Under the pieces are notes generated by a model. It ran no database searches. It was not told where the DNA came from and saw only the letters and a program-made list of their open reading frames with translations. Below, one piece after another: positions 47,489-56,099 of a DNA stretch of 64,000 nucleotides. A program made the translations under genes and the position numbers. Source of the DNA: CAYFFV01 sp964342695 (GTDB taxonomy: Bacteria; Acidobacteriota; Vicinamibacteria; Vicinamibacterales; UBA8438); assembly GCA_964342695.1 (NCBI GenBank), contig CAYFFV010000009.1:28819-92818 (forward strand), given 5' to 3'. Numbering within the stretch: position 1 is the stretch's first letter; the number at the start of each line of letters is the position of its first letter.

Positions 47489-48121
47489 ATGTCTATCTTA
47501 GAAGAATTTCCCAGTCAATTTCCCGCATTAAAACACGAAGTAAAGCTAATTTTTTTCACTCAAACGTTTGGTTGTGACACTTGCCTACATGCTCAACAAA
47601 TTGTCGAAGAGCTGTCATGTTTGTCTGAGAAGATTAAAGTTGAGACATACGATATGGTCCTTGATAAGAAGGAAGCAGCTGAATTTGGAGTCGGGCAAGC
47701 ACCTGCAATTGTTGTGGTTGGTGTACGAGGCATAATTATGCGGTACTTTGGTGTTCCTGCTGAGTTAGAGATCGAATCTTTACGGCAAGCAATCTTATTG
47801 TCGGCAAAGAAAGATGTGGGTCTGTCGGAAAGAACCCAATTGGTTGTTTCCGCGATAACGAAACCAGTTGATCTAAAAGTGTTTGTGACGGCCACCTGTC
47901 GATTATGTCCACAGGTGGTTAATTTAGCGTCAAGGCTAGCGGCCATTAATAGTCAGATAGCTCTTTCTGTGATTGAGGCAACAGAGTTTCCAGAATTGGT
48001 TCATCGATACAGCGTGTCAGGTGTTCCGAAGACTGTTTTTAATGGTTCTATTGAAGTGTTTGGTCAGCAGAACGAGGAAGAGTTTGTGCAAAAAATATTA
48101 AGCTTGGATTCGGCAAAGTAA
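47489..48121 (+). CDS. PDO-like protein with two thioredoxin folds
   Basis: A 210-residue protein with two redox modules: CDTC (Cys29, Cys32) with a cis-proline in QAPAIVV, and CRLC (Cys138, Cys141) with a cis-proline in GVPKTVF. The double fold is that of protein disulfide oxidoreductases and the AhpF N-domain. It lacks a signal peptide, so it acts in the cytoplasm. The unusual second motif replaces the common CPYC. Confidence 0.75.
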   Translation: MSILEEFPSQFPALKHEVKLIFFTQTFGCDTCLHAQQIVEELSCLSEKIKVETYDMVLDKKEAAEFGVGQAPAIVVVGVRGIIMRYFGVPAELEIESLRQAILLSAKKDVGLSERTQLVVSAITKPVDLKVFVTATCRLCPQVVNLASRLAAINSQIALSVIEATEFPELVHRYSVSGVPKTVFNGSIEVFGQQNEEEFVQKILSLDSAK

Positions 48122-48152
48122 AAATTCGCTGGCAGTAAGGTCTTGACTGTAA

Positions 48153-49772
48153 TCATCTTTCTGGAAAAAGCACTCCCGGAGCAAGCTTGCCTGAGGGATC
48201 CAATGCCTTTTTTACGTTACGCATCTGTTGAATACCGGCATGACCATAGAGTGTTTTAAGGAGGGTCTGTTTAACAGTGTTTCTGCCAACACCATGTTCG
48301 GCCAGTGGACACCCTCCGAGAGCGACAATTTTTTTTCCGCATTCAAGAACAGCATCTTCCCCTTGACGGGCATCATTAAGATCTCGGGGAATAATGTTAG
48401 GATGAAGGTTCGCATCAGAAATATGTCCCCAAATTGCAAATTCAAGGTTTCGTTTCCTGAACGCATGTTCAAATAGTTCGATACTTTCTCTAAGCAGGGA
48501 AAATGGAACAATCATGTCCGCTGCAATTTTCTTAATTCTTGAATCGACTTTTTGTTGAGCCATTTTGATACGCCTGTTAATAGCCTCAGGAACAGCCTCG
48601 CGAAATCCGAATAGCTGGTTTTTACGACGTTGGTCTTGCGGTAATACGATTTCTGTTCGTTCGAGAACGTCAGCTGCAGACAACAAACGACAAAGACGTA
48701 CCAGTGGGGTATCCGGAGCTGTGGCCGATAGGGCCTCACCTATCTGCTTGTATGCGTCGGAAGACATCTTGACTGAATCTGCAGGTACTTCTATTTGTGC
48801 TAAAAGCGACACTTCTGTATCGACTGGTATCGAGACAGAGAATATTTGATCAATTTTATCGGCGCGTAATAGATCTAAGCTATTGCGATCGATGTGCTCA
48901 ACCGAGACTACGTCAAGGCCACGTGAATCATGTGATTTCCACGTGAGTCGAGATTCCGCGCGAAGTTGTTCAAGAATCGAAAATGCCTTTGATACCTTCG
49001 GTAAAGTTAGCCAAACGAGAACAGTCGTGGGACGCGGCGTGATCACTTTAAAACGGATTTCCGTAATAATTCCAAGCGTGCCTTCTGAACCGATAAAAAG
49101 ATCAATTAAATCCATTTCTTCACTGGCAAAGTATCCAGCGGAGCACTTCGGTACGTTGGGTAATTTATAGGATGGCACGGGTATCCGGCATGTTCCATTT
49201 TGACTAATGAGTTCAAAAAACCCATCAGTGTGGGAAAAAATCTCTCCACGAGATACTTTGAGAATGCTTCCGTCAGCCAGCACAACCGTTAATCCATTAA
49301 CCCAATCACGCGTTGTTCCGTATTTGAAAGTAGTAGCACCGGCGGCGTTTGTGGCGACTACACCACCGGAGAAGGCGCCCCCGAAAGTTGGCACGGGAGG
49401 GTAGTACGCGTTTTGATTGGCAAGGGTTTCTTGCAGGACTTCAATTGGAACACCTGCTTGAGCGGAAATTTCAGTGCCGTTGTAAGACGTTATCCTGTCC
49501 AAACGATCAGTTGCGATTACTAAGTCTCCCAAGGGTGTTGCACCACCTGTTAGTGAAGATTGCGCTCCAACAGGGAGAATGCGCTTGGCGTTTTGTACGA
49601 GTGTTGAAACATCAGCGGTTGAGGTTGGCCTGGCTATTCCTGATGCATGCCCACCGGGAAAATGAGCAGCATCTTCAAGATATTCCGCGATTGAACTACT
49701 ATCCCGTTCTATCTGTGGATCACGTTTAAGTTGTGTGGCTGGTTCGGGTCTGATTTGATGTTTTAACCGCAT
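48153..49772 (-). CDS. FAD-linked oxidase (GlcD/D-lactate dehydrogenase type)
   Basis: A 539-residue flavoenzyme. The N-terminal PCMH-type FAD domain (about 35-215) has VGAQSSLTGGATPLGDLVI and FGGAFSGGVVATNAAGATTF; the FAD-oxidase C-terminal domain follows, with EHGVGRNTVKQ near the end. It likely oxidises a 2-hydroxy acid such as D-lactate or glycolate. No GlcE/GlcF partner is adjacent. Confidence 0.82.
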   Translation of the reverse strand: MRLKHQIRPEPATQLKRDPQIERDSSSIAEYLEDAAHFPGGHASGIARPTSTADVSTLVQNAKRILPVGAQSSLTGGATPLGDLVIATDRLDRITSYNGTEISAQAGVPIEVLQETLANQNAYYPPVPTFGGAFSGGVVATNAAGATTFKYGTTRDWVNGLTVVLADGSILKVSRGEIFSHTDGFFELISQNGTCRIPVPSYKLPNVPKCSAGYFASEEMDLIDLFIGSEGTLGIITEIRFKVITPRPTTVLVWLTLPKVSKAFSILEQLRAESRLTWKSHDSRGLDVVSVEHIDRNSLDLLRADKIDQIFSVSIPVDTEVSLLAQIEVPADSVKMSSDAYKQIGEALSATAPDTPLVRLCRLLSAADVLERTEIVLPQDQRRKNQLFGFREAVPEAINRRIKMAQQKVDSRIKKIAADMIVPFSLLRESIELFEHAFRKRNLEFAIWGHISDANLHPNIIPRDLNDARQGEDAVLECGKKIVALGGCPLAEHGVGRNTVKQTLLKTLYGHAGIQQMRNVKKALDPSGKLAPGVLFPER

Positions 49773-49890
49773 GTTATTCAGTTATTTACGTTATGACATG
49801 CATACATGATCTAGCAACATTGATAGACGTTGATTGAGGCACAATGGTACAGTGGGGCTCGCTCATTAAGAGCCAAAGGGAGATTCTTTA

Positions 49891-50934
49891 ATGAATAAGT
49901 TAATCAAGATGGTGTTTGGTCTTTTACTGTTGACCGTTGCTTTTTCAGGATGTGCGTCTGATTCCGCAGCTCAAGACCAAAGTGAAGTGGTTGCTCGAAT
50001 TGGAGAGCTGGAAATTTCCCTTAGCGATTTGGAAGAAACTTGGAACGAGGAAGACCCTCGAGGACGCAACCGAATGCTACAAGAACTCTATGAAGCAAGG
50101 TTGCAGTCTCTTAATGTTCTGGTTGGGAACCATTTAATCGATCGAGAAGCGGCTGCACAAGGAATCAGCCGCCAAGAGTTACTTGATCGGGAAATTCCAG
50201 CCCGCACAACACCTGTGACAGAGGAAGAGGTTGATCTACTTTACGAACAGAATAAAGGGCGTTTAGGAGGGCGGACATTAGAAGAAGTTCGCCCAGAAAT
50301 TCGTACAGCACTTGAGCAACAAAGACCGATTCAAGCGTTACGAAGATTTATGAACGAGTTAAGGGACTCTGCAGAAGATGTGGTGCTTACACTTAATCCT
50401 CCGCGTCAAAAGATCGAGATCTCAGAGGGAGACCGTTCGAAAGGGCCACATAATGCGCCAGTCGTTATTGTAGAATTTTCCGATTTTGAGTGTCCCTACT
50501 GTCAGAGAGCTACGGAAACTCTTGACGAATTGTTGAGGCGATATCCTGACGAGATAAGATTTATTTACAAAGATTTTCCTCTTCCTAACCACCCTAACGC
50601 TTTTAAAGCCGCCGAGGCCGGGCACTGTGCCAATGATCAAGGAAAATTTTGGCAGTTTCATGACATTTTATTTGAGCGTCAAGAGGCACTTGACGTTGAG
50701 TCTCTTAAGGCATACGCAGGAGAACTTGGCCTAGATGTAAACGTTTTTTCAACCTGTTTGGAGGAGTCGCGGCACGCAGACTCAGTTAATAAGGATATGT
50801 CTGTCGCTCGTAGTTACGGGACTTCGTCAACACCGACTCTTTTTATCAACGGTCGACCTGTCTTTGGAGCTATGCCATTGGAGGTTTTTGACCAGATCGT
50901 TCGAGAAGAGTTGGAAACGTTCACACGACAATGA
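49891..50934 (+). CDS. DsbA-like lipoprotein with SurA-like N-terminal region
   Basis: A 347-residue protein. The signal ends AFSGC (Cys21), a lipobox. Residues about 30-160 resemble the SurA/PrsA helical chaperone region (VARIGELEISLSDLEETW). The C-terminal DsbA-like thioredoxin domain (about 175-345) has the active site CPYC (Cys201, Cys204) and a cis-proline in TSSTPTLFING. It likely acts on folding envelope proteins, with DsbD (31211-32950) as a possible reductant. Confidence 0.8.
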   Translation: MNKLIKMVFGLLLLTVAFSGCASDSAAQDQSEVVARIGELEISLSDLEETWNEEDPRGRNRMLQELYEARLQSLNVLVGNHLIDREAAAQGISRQELLDREIPARTTPVTEEEVDLLYEQNKGRLGGRTLEEVRPEIRTALEQQRPIQALRRFMNELRDSAEDVVLTLNPPRQKIEISEGDRSKGPHNAPVVIVEFSDFECPYCQRATETLDELLRRYPDEIRFIYKDFPLPNHPNAFKAAEAGHCANDQGKFWQFHDILFERQEALDVESLKAYAGELGLDVNVFSTCLEESRHADSVNKDMSVARSYGTSSTPTLFINGRPVFGAMPLEVFDQIVREELETFTRQ

Positions 50935-50943
50935 TGAACGATG

Positions 50944-51684
50944 TTATTGCAAGAGGGACAGCTCTTCTGCAAACCATGCATCGAAATCAGATTGTGATTG
51001 GACCGAAAACTCGGCTTTCATCCTGTAGTGTCCCAAGCCGCATAATTGGGAACAATTAATTTGATAATCACCTGGCACTGTTGGTTCAAACCACATGGGT
51101 ATTTCCATTCCCGGGATGGCATCCTGTTTCACTCGCATTTCTGCGATACCTAAACTGTGGATGACATCTTGAGACGACAAATAAATAATGACGGGTTTGT
51201 TAACAGGAACGTTCATTCTATTAATTGACACCACATCATCTTTTGCGTTCGGATCACTTCGGTCTAGCCCAGTTACATTGGTTGGCGTGATCAGGCTTAT
51301 ATCCCGACGCCCAAATCGACCATCTTTTCCTGGGTAATGAGCGTGCCATTCAAACTGTCTGGCTATCATGTGAACAACGGTTGATTCAGATTCAGGCGGA
51401 AGATCATTAATGCGGTTTGCCCATGCCGGAATTGCGAATCCTACAAGTAAAACGGCTTCGATGACGACCACTGCAATATCAAGATAACTTGAAGCATGAC
51501 CTGTTACACCTTTAAAGTCCGCTTTAGGGTTGGCCGATGCCCGAAACTTGAAAAGCACCCAAACGAAGTAGATTCCCCATCCGACGAAGAGGACAAACAT
51601 CAAGTAATGAATCAAGACAATCATTCGGTCTATTTCACCTGCATGTGCTGACGCCTGTATTGGCAGGCCAAGAAACTCGCCCAT
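50944..51684 (-). CDS. coxB: Cytochrome c oxidase subunit II
   Basis: A 246-residue subunit with two membrane helices (about 22-45 and 68-88) and a CuA domain. CuA ligands are His176 (VIHSLGI), Cys211 and Cys215 (CSQLCGLGHYRM), His219 and Met222. Gln213 replaces the usual glutamate, which ligates through its backbone carbonyl. No cytochrome c domain is fused. It is the last gene of the operon. Confidence 0.92.
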   Translation of the reverse strand: MGEFLGLPIQASAHAGEIDRMIVLIHYLMFVLFVGWGIYFVWVLFKFRASANPKADFKGVTGHASSYLDIAVVVIEAVLLVGFAIPAWANRINDLPPESESTVVHMIARQFEWHAHYPGKDGRFGRRDISLITPTNVTGLDRSDPNAKDDVVSINRMNVPVNKPVIIYLSSQDVIHSLGIAEMRVKQDAIPGMEIPMWFEPTVPGDYQINCSQLCGLGHYRMKAEFSVQSQSDFDAWFAEELSLLQ

Positions 51685-51933
51685 CTATCGATCTCCTCTT
51701 TGCTGATTCAATGCTTGCTGTGATCGTTTCACCAAGTGGTAAATAAAACCGATAAATCCGCTCAAGACGCCCCCTGTGATTCCCAGTAGTGCAAACACGG
51801 CCCAATTCATTCCCTGGCCGAGCTTAGAACCAGGATCGATACCAAAACAAATAGGACACGCAGCGGCTTCCGATGGTATCAACGCTAAACTTACGGCAGC
51901 GAAAATGGATGCGGTTATCAACTTGCAAGACAT
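51685..51933 (-). CDS. Small exported/membrane protein with CPxC motif in the cox operon
   Basis: An 82-residue protein from ATG 51933. A signal-like helix ends SEAAA, then CPICFGIDPGSKLGQGMNWA and one membrane helix (about 42-64). The frame is open to a TTG at 51954, but ATG 51933 has GGAG upstream. The CPxC may bind copper or be redox-active; that is inferred from its operon only. Confidence 0.65.
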   Translation of the reverse strand: MSCKLITASIFAAVSLALIPSEAAACPICFGIDPGSKLGQGMNWAVFALLGITGGVLSGFIGFIYHLVKRSQQALNQQRGDR

Positions 51934-51940
51934 ACCAGTA

Positions 51941-52153
51941 TTACTCCATTCCAATCTGTCGACTTCTTCGTGCGAAAAGGATCAGGTAAGTCGTCAGGCC
52001 ACAGCCAGTTGCCAATGAACCGCATGAAAAAGCCAGATACCCCAAAGAGGTATCACTTGCCCAATACATGTTAAGGCTCCAAACTGCCACCATTCCAGAC
52101 AGAAAAATAGAAGCCAAAATAAACACAAAATGAATTCCGCGGAGGGACATCAT
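51941..52153 (-). CDS. Small two-helix membrane protein in the cox operon
   Basis: A 70-residue protein with two membrane helices (about 8-27 and 36-58). Its ATG at 52153 overlaps the coxD stop by one base (TAATG), so it is translationally coupled. No known family recognised. Confidence 0.65.
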   Translation of the reverse strand: MMSLRGIHFVFILASIFLSGMVAVWSLNMYWASDTSLGYLAFSCGSLATGCGLTTYLILFARRSRQIGME

Positions 52154-52503
52154 TAGTGGGCAACCTCCGACGGAGATTCGGCGTTCGAATTTGGTACTGT
52201 GACACGATTCCCATATGTATCTAAATGACCCATGAGGGGAATGAAAATAAGGACTATGAAAAAAAGCACCGTCAATAACAGTGTTCCAAGAATCCACTTT
52301 CGCTCTCCTATGAGATGCATAAAGTAACTCGACACCAAAGAACCTTTAGTTGCTGCCACAACTAGAGCTACAAAAATTGCAACTGGTACAGAAAAATCTA
52401 TATAGGCGATCGCTACTGTTACTACGGTTAAGACCATTAACGCAGCACCGATCTTCCAGTAAAGCTTAATGTGTTCTCTGACCTCTTCTACGCTTTCGCT
52501 CAT
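52153..52503 (-). CDS. coxD: Cytochrome c oxidase subunit IV-type protein
   Basis: A 116-residue protein with three membrane helices and a start supported by AGGAGAAA. The segment FVALVVAATKGSLVSSYFMH carries the conserved lysine and methionine-histidine pattern of the prokaryotic subunit IV (CtaF/CoxD) family. Confidence 0.8.
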   Translation of the reverse strand: MSESVEEVREHIKLYWKIGAALMVLTVVTVAIAYIDFSVPVAIFVALVVAATKGSLVSSYFMHLIGERKWILGTLLLTVLFFIVLIFIPLMGHLDTYGNRVTVPNSNAESPSEVAH

Positions 52504-52541
52504 CGTGAGTTTCTCCTGAATCTTTCAGGCTATATTTCCGG

Positions 52542-53132
52542 CTACAGCAAGTAAAGCACCGGGAACAAGAATATCCACACCAAATCGACAAAATGCCAGT
52601 ACAGTCCGGCGGCTTCGATGCGATTAATAAACTGTTCTTTATTTGTATTCCATAGTGCCGCACCTGGTCCCAAGAAGTAGCCATTCACTACCACACCACT
52701 AACAATATGCAGGGCGTGCAATCCAGTGAGCGTAAAATAAATCGCTAGGAATGTGCTTCCGGACGGATAATCTCCGTGTGAAAATTTGTCTGCGTATTCA
52801 TAAAATTTTACACCGAGAAAGAGGACTGACAATCCAATTGTGGCTGCCATGTATTTCTTATAGCCGGCCAAGTCATCCAATTTGAGTGCCGCGTAACACA
52901 TAACCATGGTTACACTTGAAGAAATTAGAACGACGGTGTTGAACGTGCCGATCGGGACATTCAGAATGTCCGAACCTAAGGGCCAGTCTGTTGCGTTTAT
53001 CCGTAAAAGAATATAAGTTGAGAAAAGTCCTCCGAATAGCATGACCTCGGAGGCTAGGAATAACCAAATACCGAGTTTTACATTTGTGAGGCCTGTGTCA
53101 GGCCTTTCTTGAACAATATACGGAATGTCCAT
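52542..53132 (-). CDS. coxC: Cytochrome c oxidase subunit III
   Basis: A 196-residue five-helix subunit. ASEVMLFGGLFSTYIL carries the conserved membrane glutamate, and LTGLHALHIVSGVV and YWHFVDLVWIFLFPVLYL match the C-terminal helices. It follows coxA by 5 bp. Confidence 0.93.
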   Translation of the reverse strand: MDIPYIVQERPDTGLTNVKLGIWLFLASEVMLFGGLFSTYILLRINATDWPLGSDILNVPIGTFNTVVLISSSVTMVMCYAALKLDDLAGYKKYMAATIGLSVLFLGVKFYEYADKFSHGDYPSGSTFLAIYFTLTGLHALHIVSGVVVNGYFLGPGAALWNTNKEQFINRIEAAGLYWHFVDLVWIFLFPVLYLL

Positions 53133-53137
53133 TAGTT

Positions 53138-54928
53138 TTATCCCTTGGCAGGTTCTGCCTGCGGTCCATTAGCATCGGTTTGCATTAGAAAATCAACCTC
53201 CGAACCAGGAACACTGTAATCGTATGGTCCTCTATGCACTTCGGGCGGTTCTGTAAAGTTTCCGTGTGGAGGTGGAGAAGGTGCTGACCACTCCAGAGTC
53301 GTAGCTTTCCACGGATTGTTACCGACTCTTTCACCTCTCTTGATGCTCCAAAAGAAGTTAAAAATAAACGGAAGTTGAAACAGGCCAAGAGTCCACGCAC
53401 CCATGGAAATTACGGTGTTCCATATTAAGACATCTTCATTCATAGAATACTCGAGGCCTCCATCGGCCATCCGTCGATTCATTCCTGACAATCCTTGAAT
53501 AAACATAGGCATAAACACGATATTGATTGCAATAAATGAACCCCAGAAATGAATGCGACCTAACAGGTCATTCATTTTTCGACCGGTTGCTTTGGGGAAC
53601 CAGTAATAAATTCCCCCAAAAAGGGCCAGAACTGTGCCTGGGGCAACCACGTAATGGAAGTGACCAATAACGTAGTAAGTATCATGCAGGTGAATATCCG
53701 GAGCAGCCAGACCAAGAGGGAGTCCAGTTAAACCACCGATGCCAAACATGGGAAGAAATGCCAGTGCAAAAAGCATCGGGACTGTGAATCTTATTGAGCC
53801 ACCGTATAACGACAACAGCAGTGCTGACAGAATTAACACGGACGGAATCGAAATGATCATCGTTGTAGTCTGGAAGAATGAGCTCATTGTTGTTCCCATA
53901 CCAGTCATGAACATATGATGAGCCCAAACTACAAAAGACATAAAACCGAGAAAGATTACGGAACCAATAAGTAAGCGGTAACCCCAAATAGGTTTCCGCG
54001 TATTGTTCGCAATGATTTCCGCGACAATGCCCATAGCCGGAAGTATCAGCACATAAACTTCAGGATGAGCTAGAAACCAAAATAGATGTTGCCAGAGCAG
54101 TGGGCTTCCACCTCCACTTACCTCTAGCGGGGCATCACCTACCACTAAACCGCTTGGAAGGAAGAAACTAGTTCCCGCCACGCGATCCATGAGTTGAAGA
54201 ACCCCCGCCGCTTCTAAAGGTGGAAATGCTAACAACAGAAGGAAGGACGTTACTAACTGCGCCCAAACGAAGAAGGGTAGCCGCATGAAACTTAAGCCCG
54301 GTGCACGTAACTGAACCGCCGTCACGATAAAGTTCACGGATCCCAGCAGTGAGGAGGTAATCAAAAATATCATGCCTACTAGCCATACGGTCTGTCCTGT
54401 GGTTGCAATGACCGAAAGAGGAGCGTAGGAAGTCCAACCGGAGTTTGCCGCGCCGCCTGGAACAAAGAAACTCGCCAACATCACAACGCCACCCAGAAAA
54501 AATGACCAGTAGCTCATCATGTTCAGCTTCGGGAAGGCCATATCGGGAGCACCAATTTGCAGAGGCAACACGAAGTTTCCAAAACCTCCAACCGCTAGAG
54601 GCACGACACCAAGAAAAACCATAATGGTTCCATGCATGGCGCCGAGTTGATTGTAAAACTCTGGCAACATTATTCCACCCGGTGCACGAGCGTCACCTAA
54701 CCATTCCCCGATAATGGGGATTGGCTGGAATGGATATGCAAGCTGCCAACGCATGATCATCATTAGGCCAAATCCAAAAAGCAGAAAAAGTAAGCCTGTT
54801 ACTGCATATTGGATGCCGATCACCTTATGATCCAAGGAGAAGATGTAGGTGCTGAAAAAACCTTGGTCTTCGTGGTGGCCAGTTGTGTGATTTGACACGT
54901 TATGTTCGCCTGCCGTCACGTTATCCAA
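53138..54928 (-). CDS. coxA: Cytochrome c oxidase subunit I (aa3 type, atypical K-channel)
   Basis: A 596-residue heme-copper oxidase subunit with twelve or more membrane helices. Heme and copper ligands are present: His99, His288 with Tyr292 (HPEVY), His337-338 (WAHHMF), His423 and His425 (GHFHYV). D-channel residues are present (GGFGN, GAPDMAFP), and Glu290 is the A1-type glutamate. The K-channel lysine position is Ile366 (IPSVLIL). It starts at TTG 54928 behind AAAGGGG. It is the first gene of the operon. Confidence 0.94.
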   Translation of the reverse strand: MDNVTAGEHNVSNHTTGHHEDQGFFSTYIFSLDHKVIGIQYAVTGLLFLLFGFGLMMIMRWQLAYPFQPIPIIGEWLGDARAPGGIMLPEFYNQLGAMHGTIMVFLGVVPLAVGGFGNFVLPLQIGAPDMAFPKLNMMSYWSFFLGGVVMLASFFVPGGAANSGWTSYAPLSVIATTGQTVWLVGMIFLITSSLLGSVNFIVTAVQLRAPGLSFMRLPFFVWAQLVTSFLLLLAFPPLEAAGVLQLMDRVAGTSFFLPSGLVVGDAPLEVSGGGSPLLWQHLFWFLAHPEVYVLILPAMGIVAEIIANNTRKPIWGYRLLIGSVIFLGFMSFVVWAHHMFMTGMGTTMSSFFQTTTMIISIPSVLILSALLLSLYGGSIRFTVPMLFALAFLPMFGIGGLTGLPLGLAAPDIHLHDTYYVIGHFHYVVAPGTVLALFGGIYYWFPKATGRKMNDLLGRIHFWGSFIAINIVFMPMFIQGLSGMNRRMADGGLEYSMNEDVLIWNTVISMGAWTLGLFQLPFIFNFFWSIKRGERVGNNPWKATTLEWSAPSPPPHGNFTEPPEVHRGPYDYSVPGSEVDFLMQTDANGPQAEPAKG

Positions 54929-55121
54929 CTCGTGACCCCTTTCTCAGTTTCGTTTCGCAATAGAAAATTTATAACCCTATGATCTTAAATTGGTTTCTAT
55001 AAAAATAAAATCTATCTTTCACTTTAAATAATGAGGAAACATGATTCTATAGCATGTGTTCTCCCGTAAATTAAAAATCAGGGAGGATTTTATCTGTCGA
55101 AGGTGCGACGCGCAACAGTAC

Positions 55122-55838
55122 TCAGTCTTGATTTTCAGTAACATCCTCCAAGGCGCGTCTAGCGATGCGAGTTACAAAAGCTGTTACAGCAATTGTGGCG
55201 ATGAGACCAACACCGAGAAGCCCGTAATAGGCCGTTCCTTGGACCGATTCTTGGCCAGTGGCGAGGCGGGCAAGATCACCCGCTACTTTTCCATAGTAAA
55301 CGTAGAGAAGCGACGCCGGAATCATTCCAATCGATGCGATGCAATAGTCACGAAATCTGATTGCGGTTAAGCCGAGCGCATAATTCAATAAATTAAAAGG
55401 AAAAATGGGAGATAAACGAAGTAAAAAGACGATTTTCAAGCCATCGTGGGCTATTGCTTTGTCAAGAATCCTAAAACGGTTGTTGTCTCGAAGACGTTGT
55501 TCGATCGTTTTTCGTGCAATGTACCGCGCGACCAAGAATGCAAGTGCGGCTCCTAGGGAGGCGCCAATAAACACGATGAACGTACCGCTAGCTATGCCGA
55601 AGAGTGCTCCCGCTGCAAGAGTTAATACAGAGCCAGGAATGAAAGCGACGGTAGCTGCTGCGTAGCCGAAAATGAACAACAGAGGTGCCCAAGCGCCACT
55701 TGTATCGATCCAGCCTGTAAAAGCGGGCAGATACTCAGCTGCTTGCCGTCCGATTGCAATTAGCCCGAATAAAATTACGATCCCGAAAAGCACTCGGCCG
55801 ACAGGTATTTTTTTTGCTGGCGATGTGCTATTTGACAT
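55122..55838 (-). CDS. VTT-domain (TVP38/TMEM64/DedA-related) membrane protein
   Basis: A 238-residue protein with five to six membrane helices. The VTT core has AFIPGSVLTLAAGALFGI, then the re-entrant-like region GAALAFLVARYIARKTIE and RLSPIFPFNLLNYALGLTAI. DedA relatives move lipids in bacteria and eukaryotes. The exact role here is not known. Confidence 0.82.
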   Translation of the reverse strand: MSNSTSPAKKIPVGRVLFGIVILFGLIAIGRQAAEYLPAFTGWIDTSGAWAPLLFIFGYAAATVAFIPGSVLTLAAGALFGIASGTFIVFIGASLGAALAFLVARYIARKTIEQRLRDNNRFRILDKAIAHDGLKIVFLLRLSPIFPFNLLNYALGLTAIRFRDYCIASIGMIPASLLYVYYGKVAGDLARLATGQESVQGTAYYGLLGVGLIATIAVTAFVTRIARRALEDVTENQD

Positions 55839-55895
55839 TTATTGGACCTCAATAATCAGAGTAATTATGCCAGTCGGAAGGTATACTCCGGTTTC

Positions 55896-55982
55896 ATGGC
55901 GTGGGTATATATCAGTGTTGTGGTGGTGCAAATTACAGTGTTAGTGGGTTTATGGTTATTTTCGGCGCATTTTGGACTGTGA
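55896..55982 (+). CDS. Possible 28-residue single-helix membrane peptide
   Basis: ATG 55896 opens 28 codons encoding a nearly pure membrane helix (MAWVYISVVVVQITVLVGLW followed by LFSAHFGL). It lies 117 bp upstream of the symporter gene. Small helices accompany some sodium/solute symporters, but I cannot match this one. A purine-rich GGAAGG lies 14 bp upstream. It may be a chance ORF. Confidence 0.3.
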   Translation: MAWVYISVVVVQITVLVGLWLFSAHFGL

Positions 55983-56099
55983 GTTCCAAGTTTATCAATA
56001 GGTTCTAAATACAAGGGTTGCATAATGTTTCCTAGAATAAAAATAAATGATTCTGCCAAATTGTATCGTTTGAGGTTCTAGGTTTTCTATATTTTCACA

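Noticed and set aside
48915..48950. Two CACGTG cores in the FAD-linked oxidase gene
   Set aside because: The flanking bases do not match parS, and they lie inside a coding region far from the par cluster.
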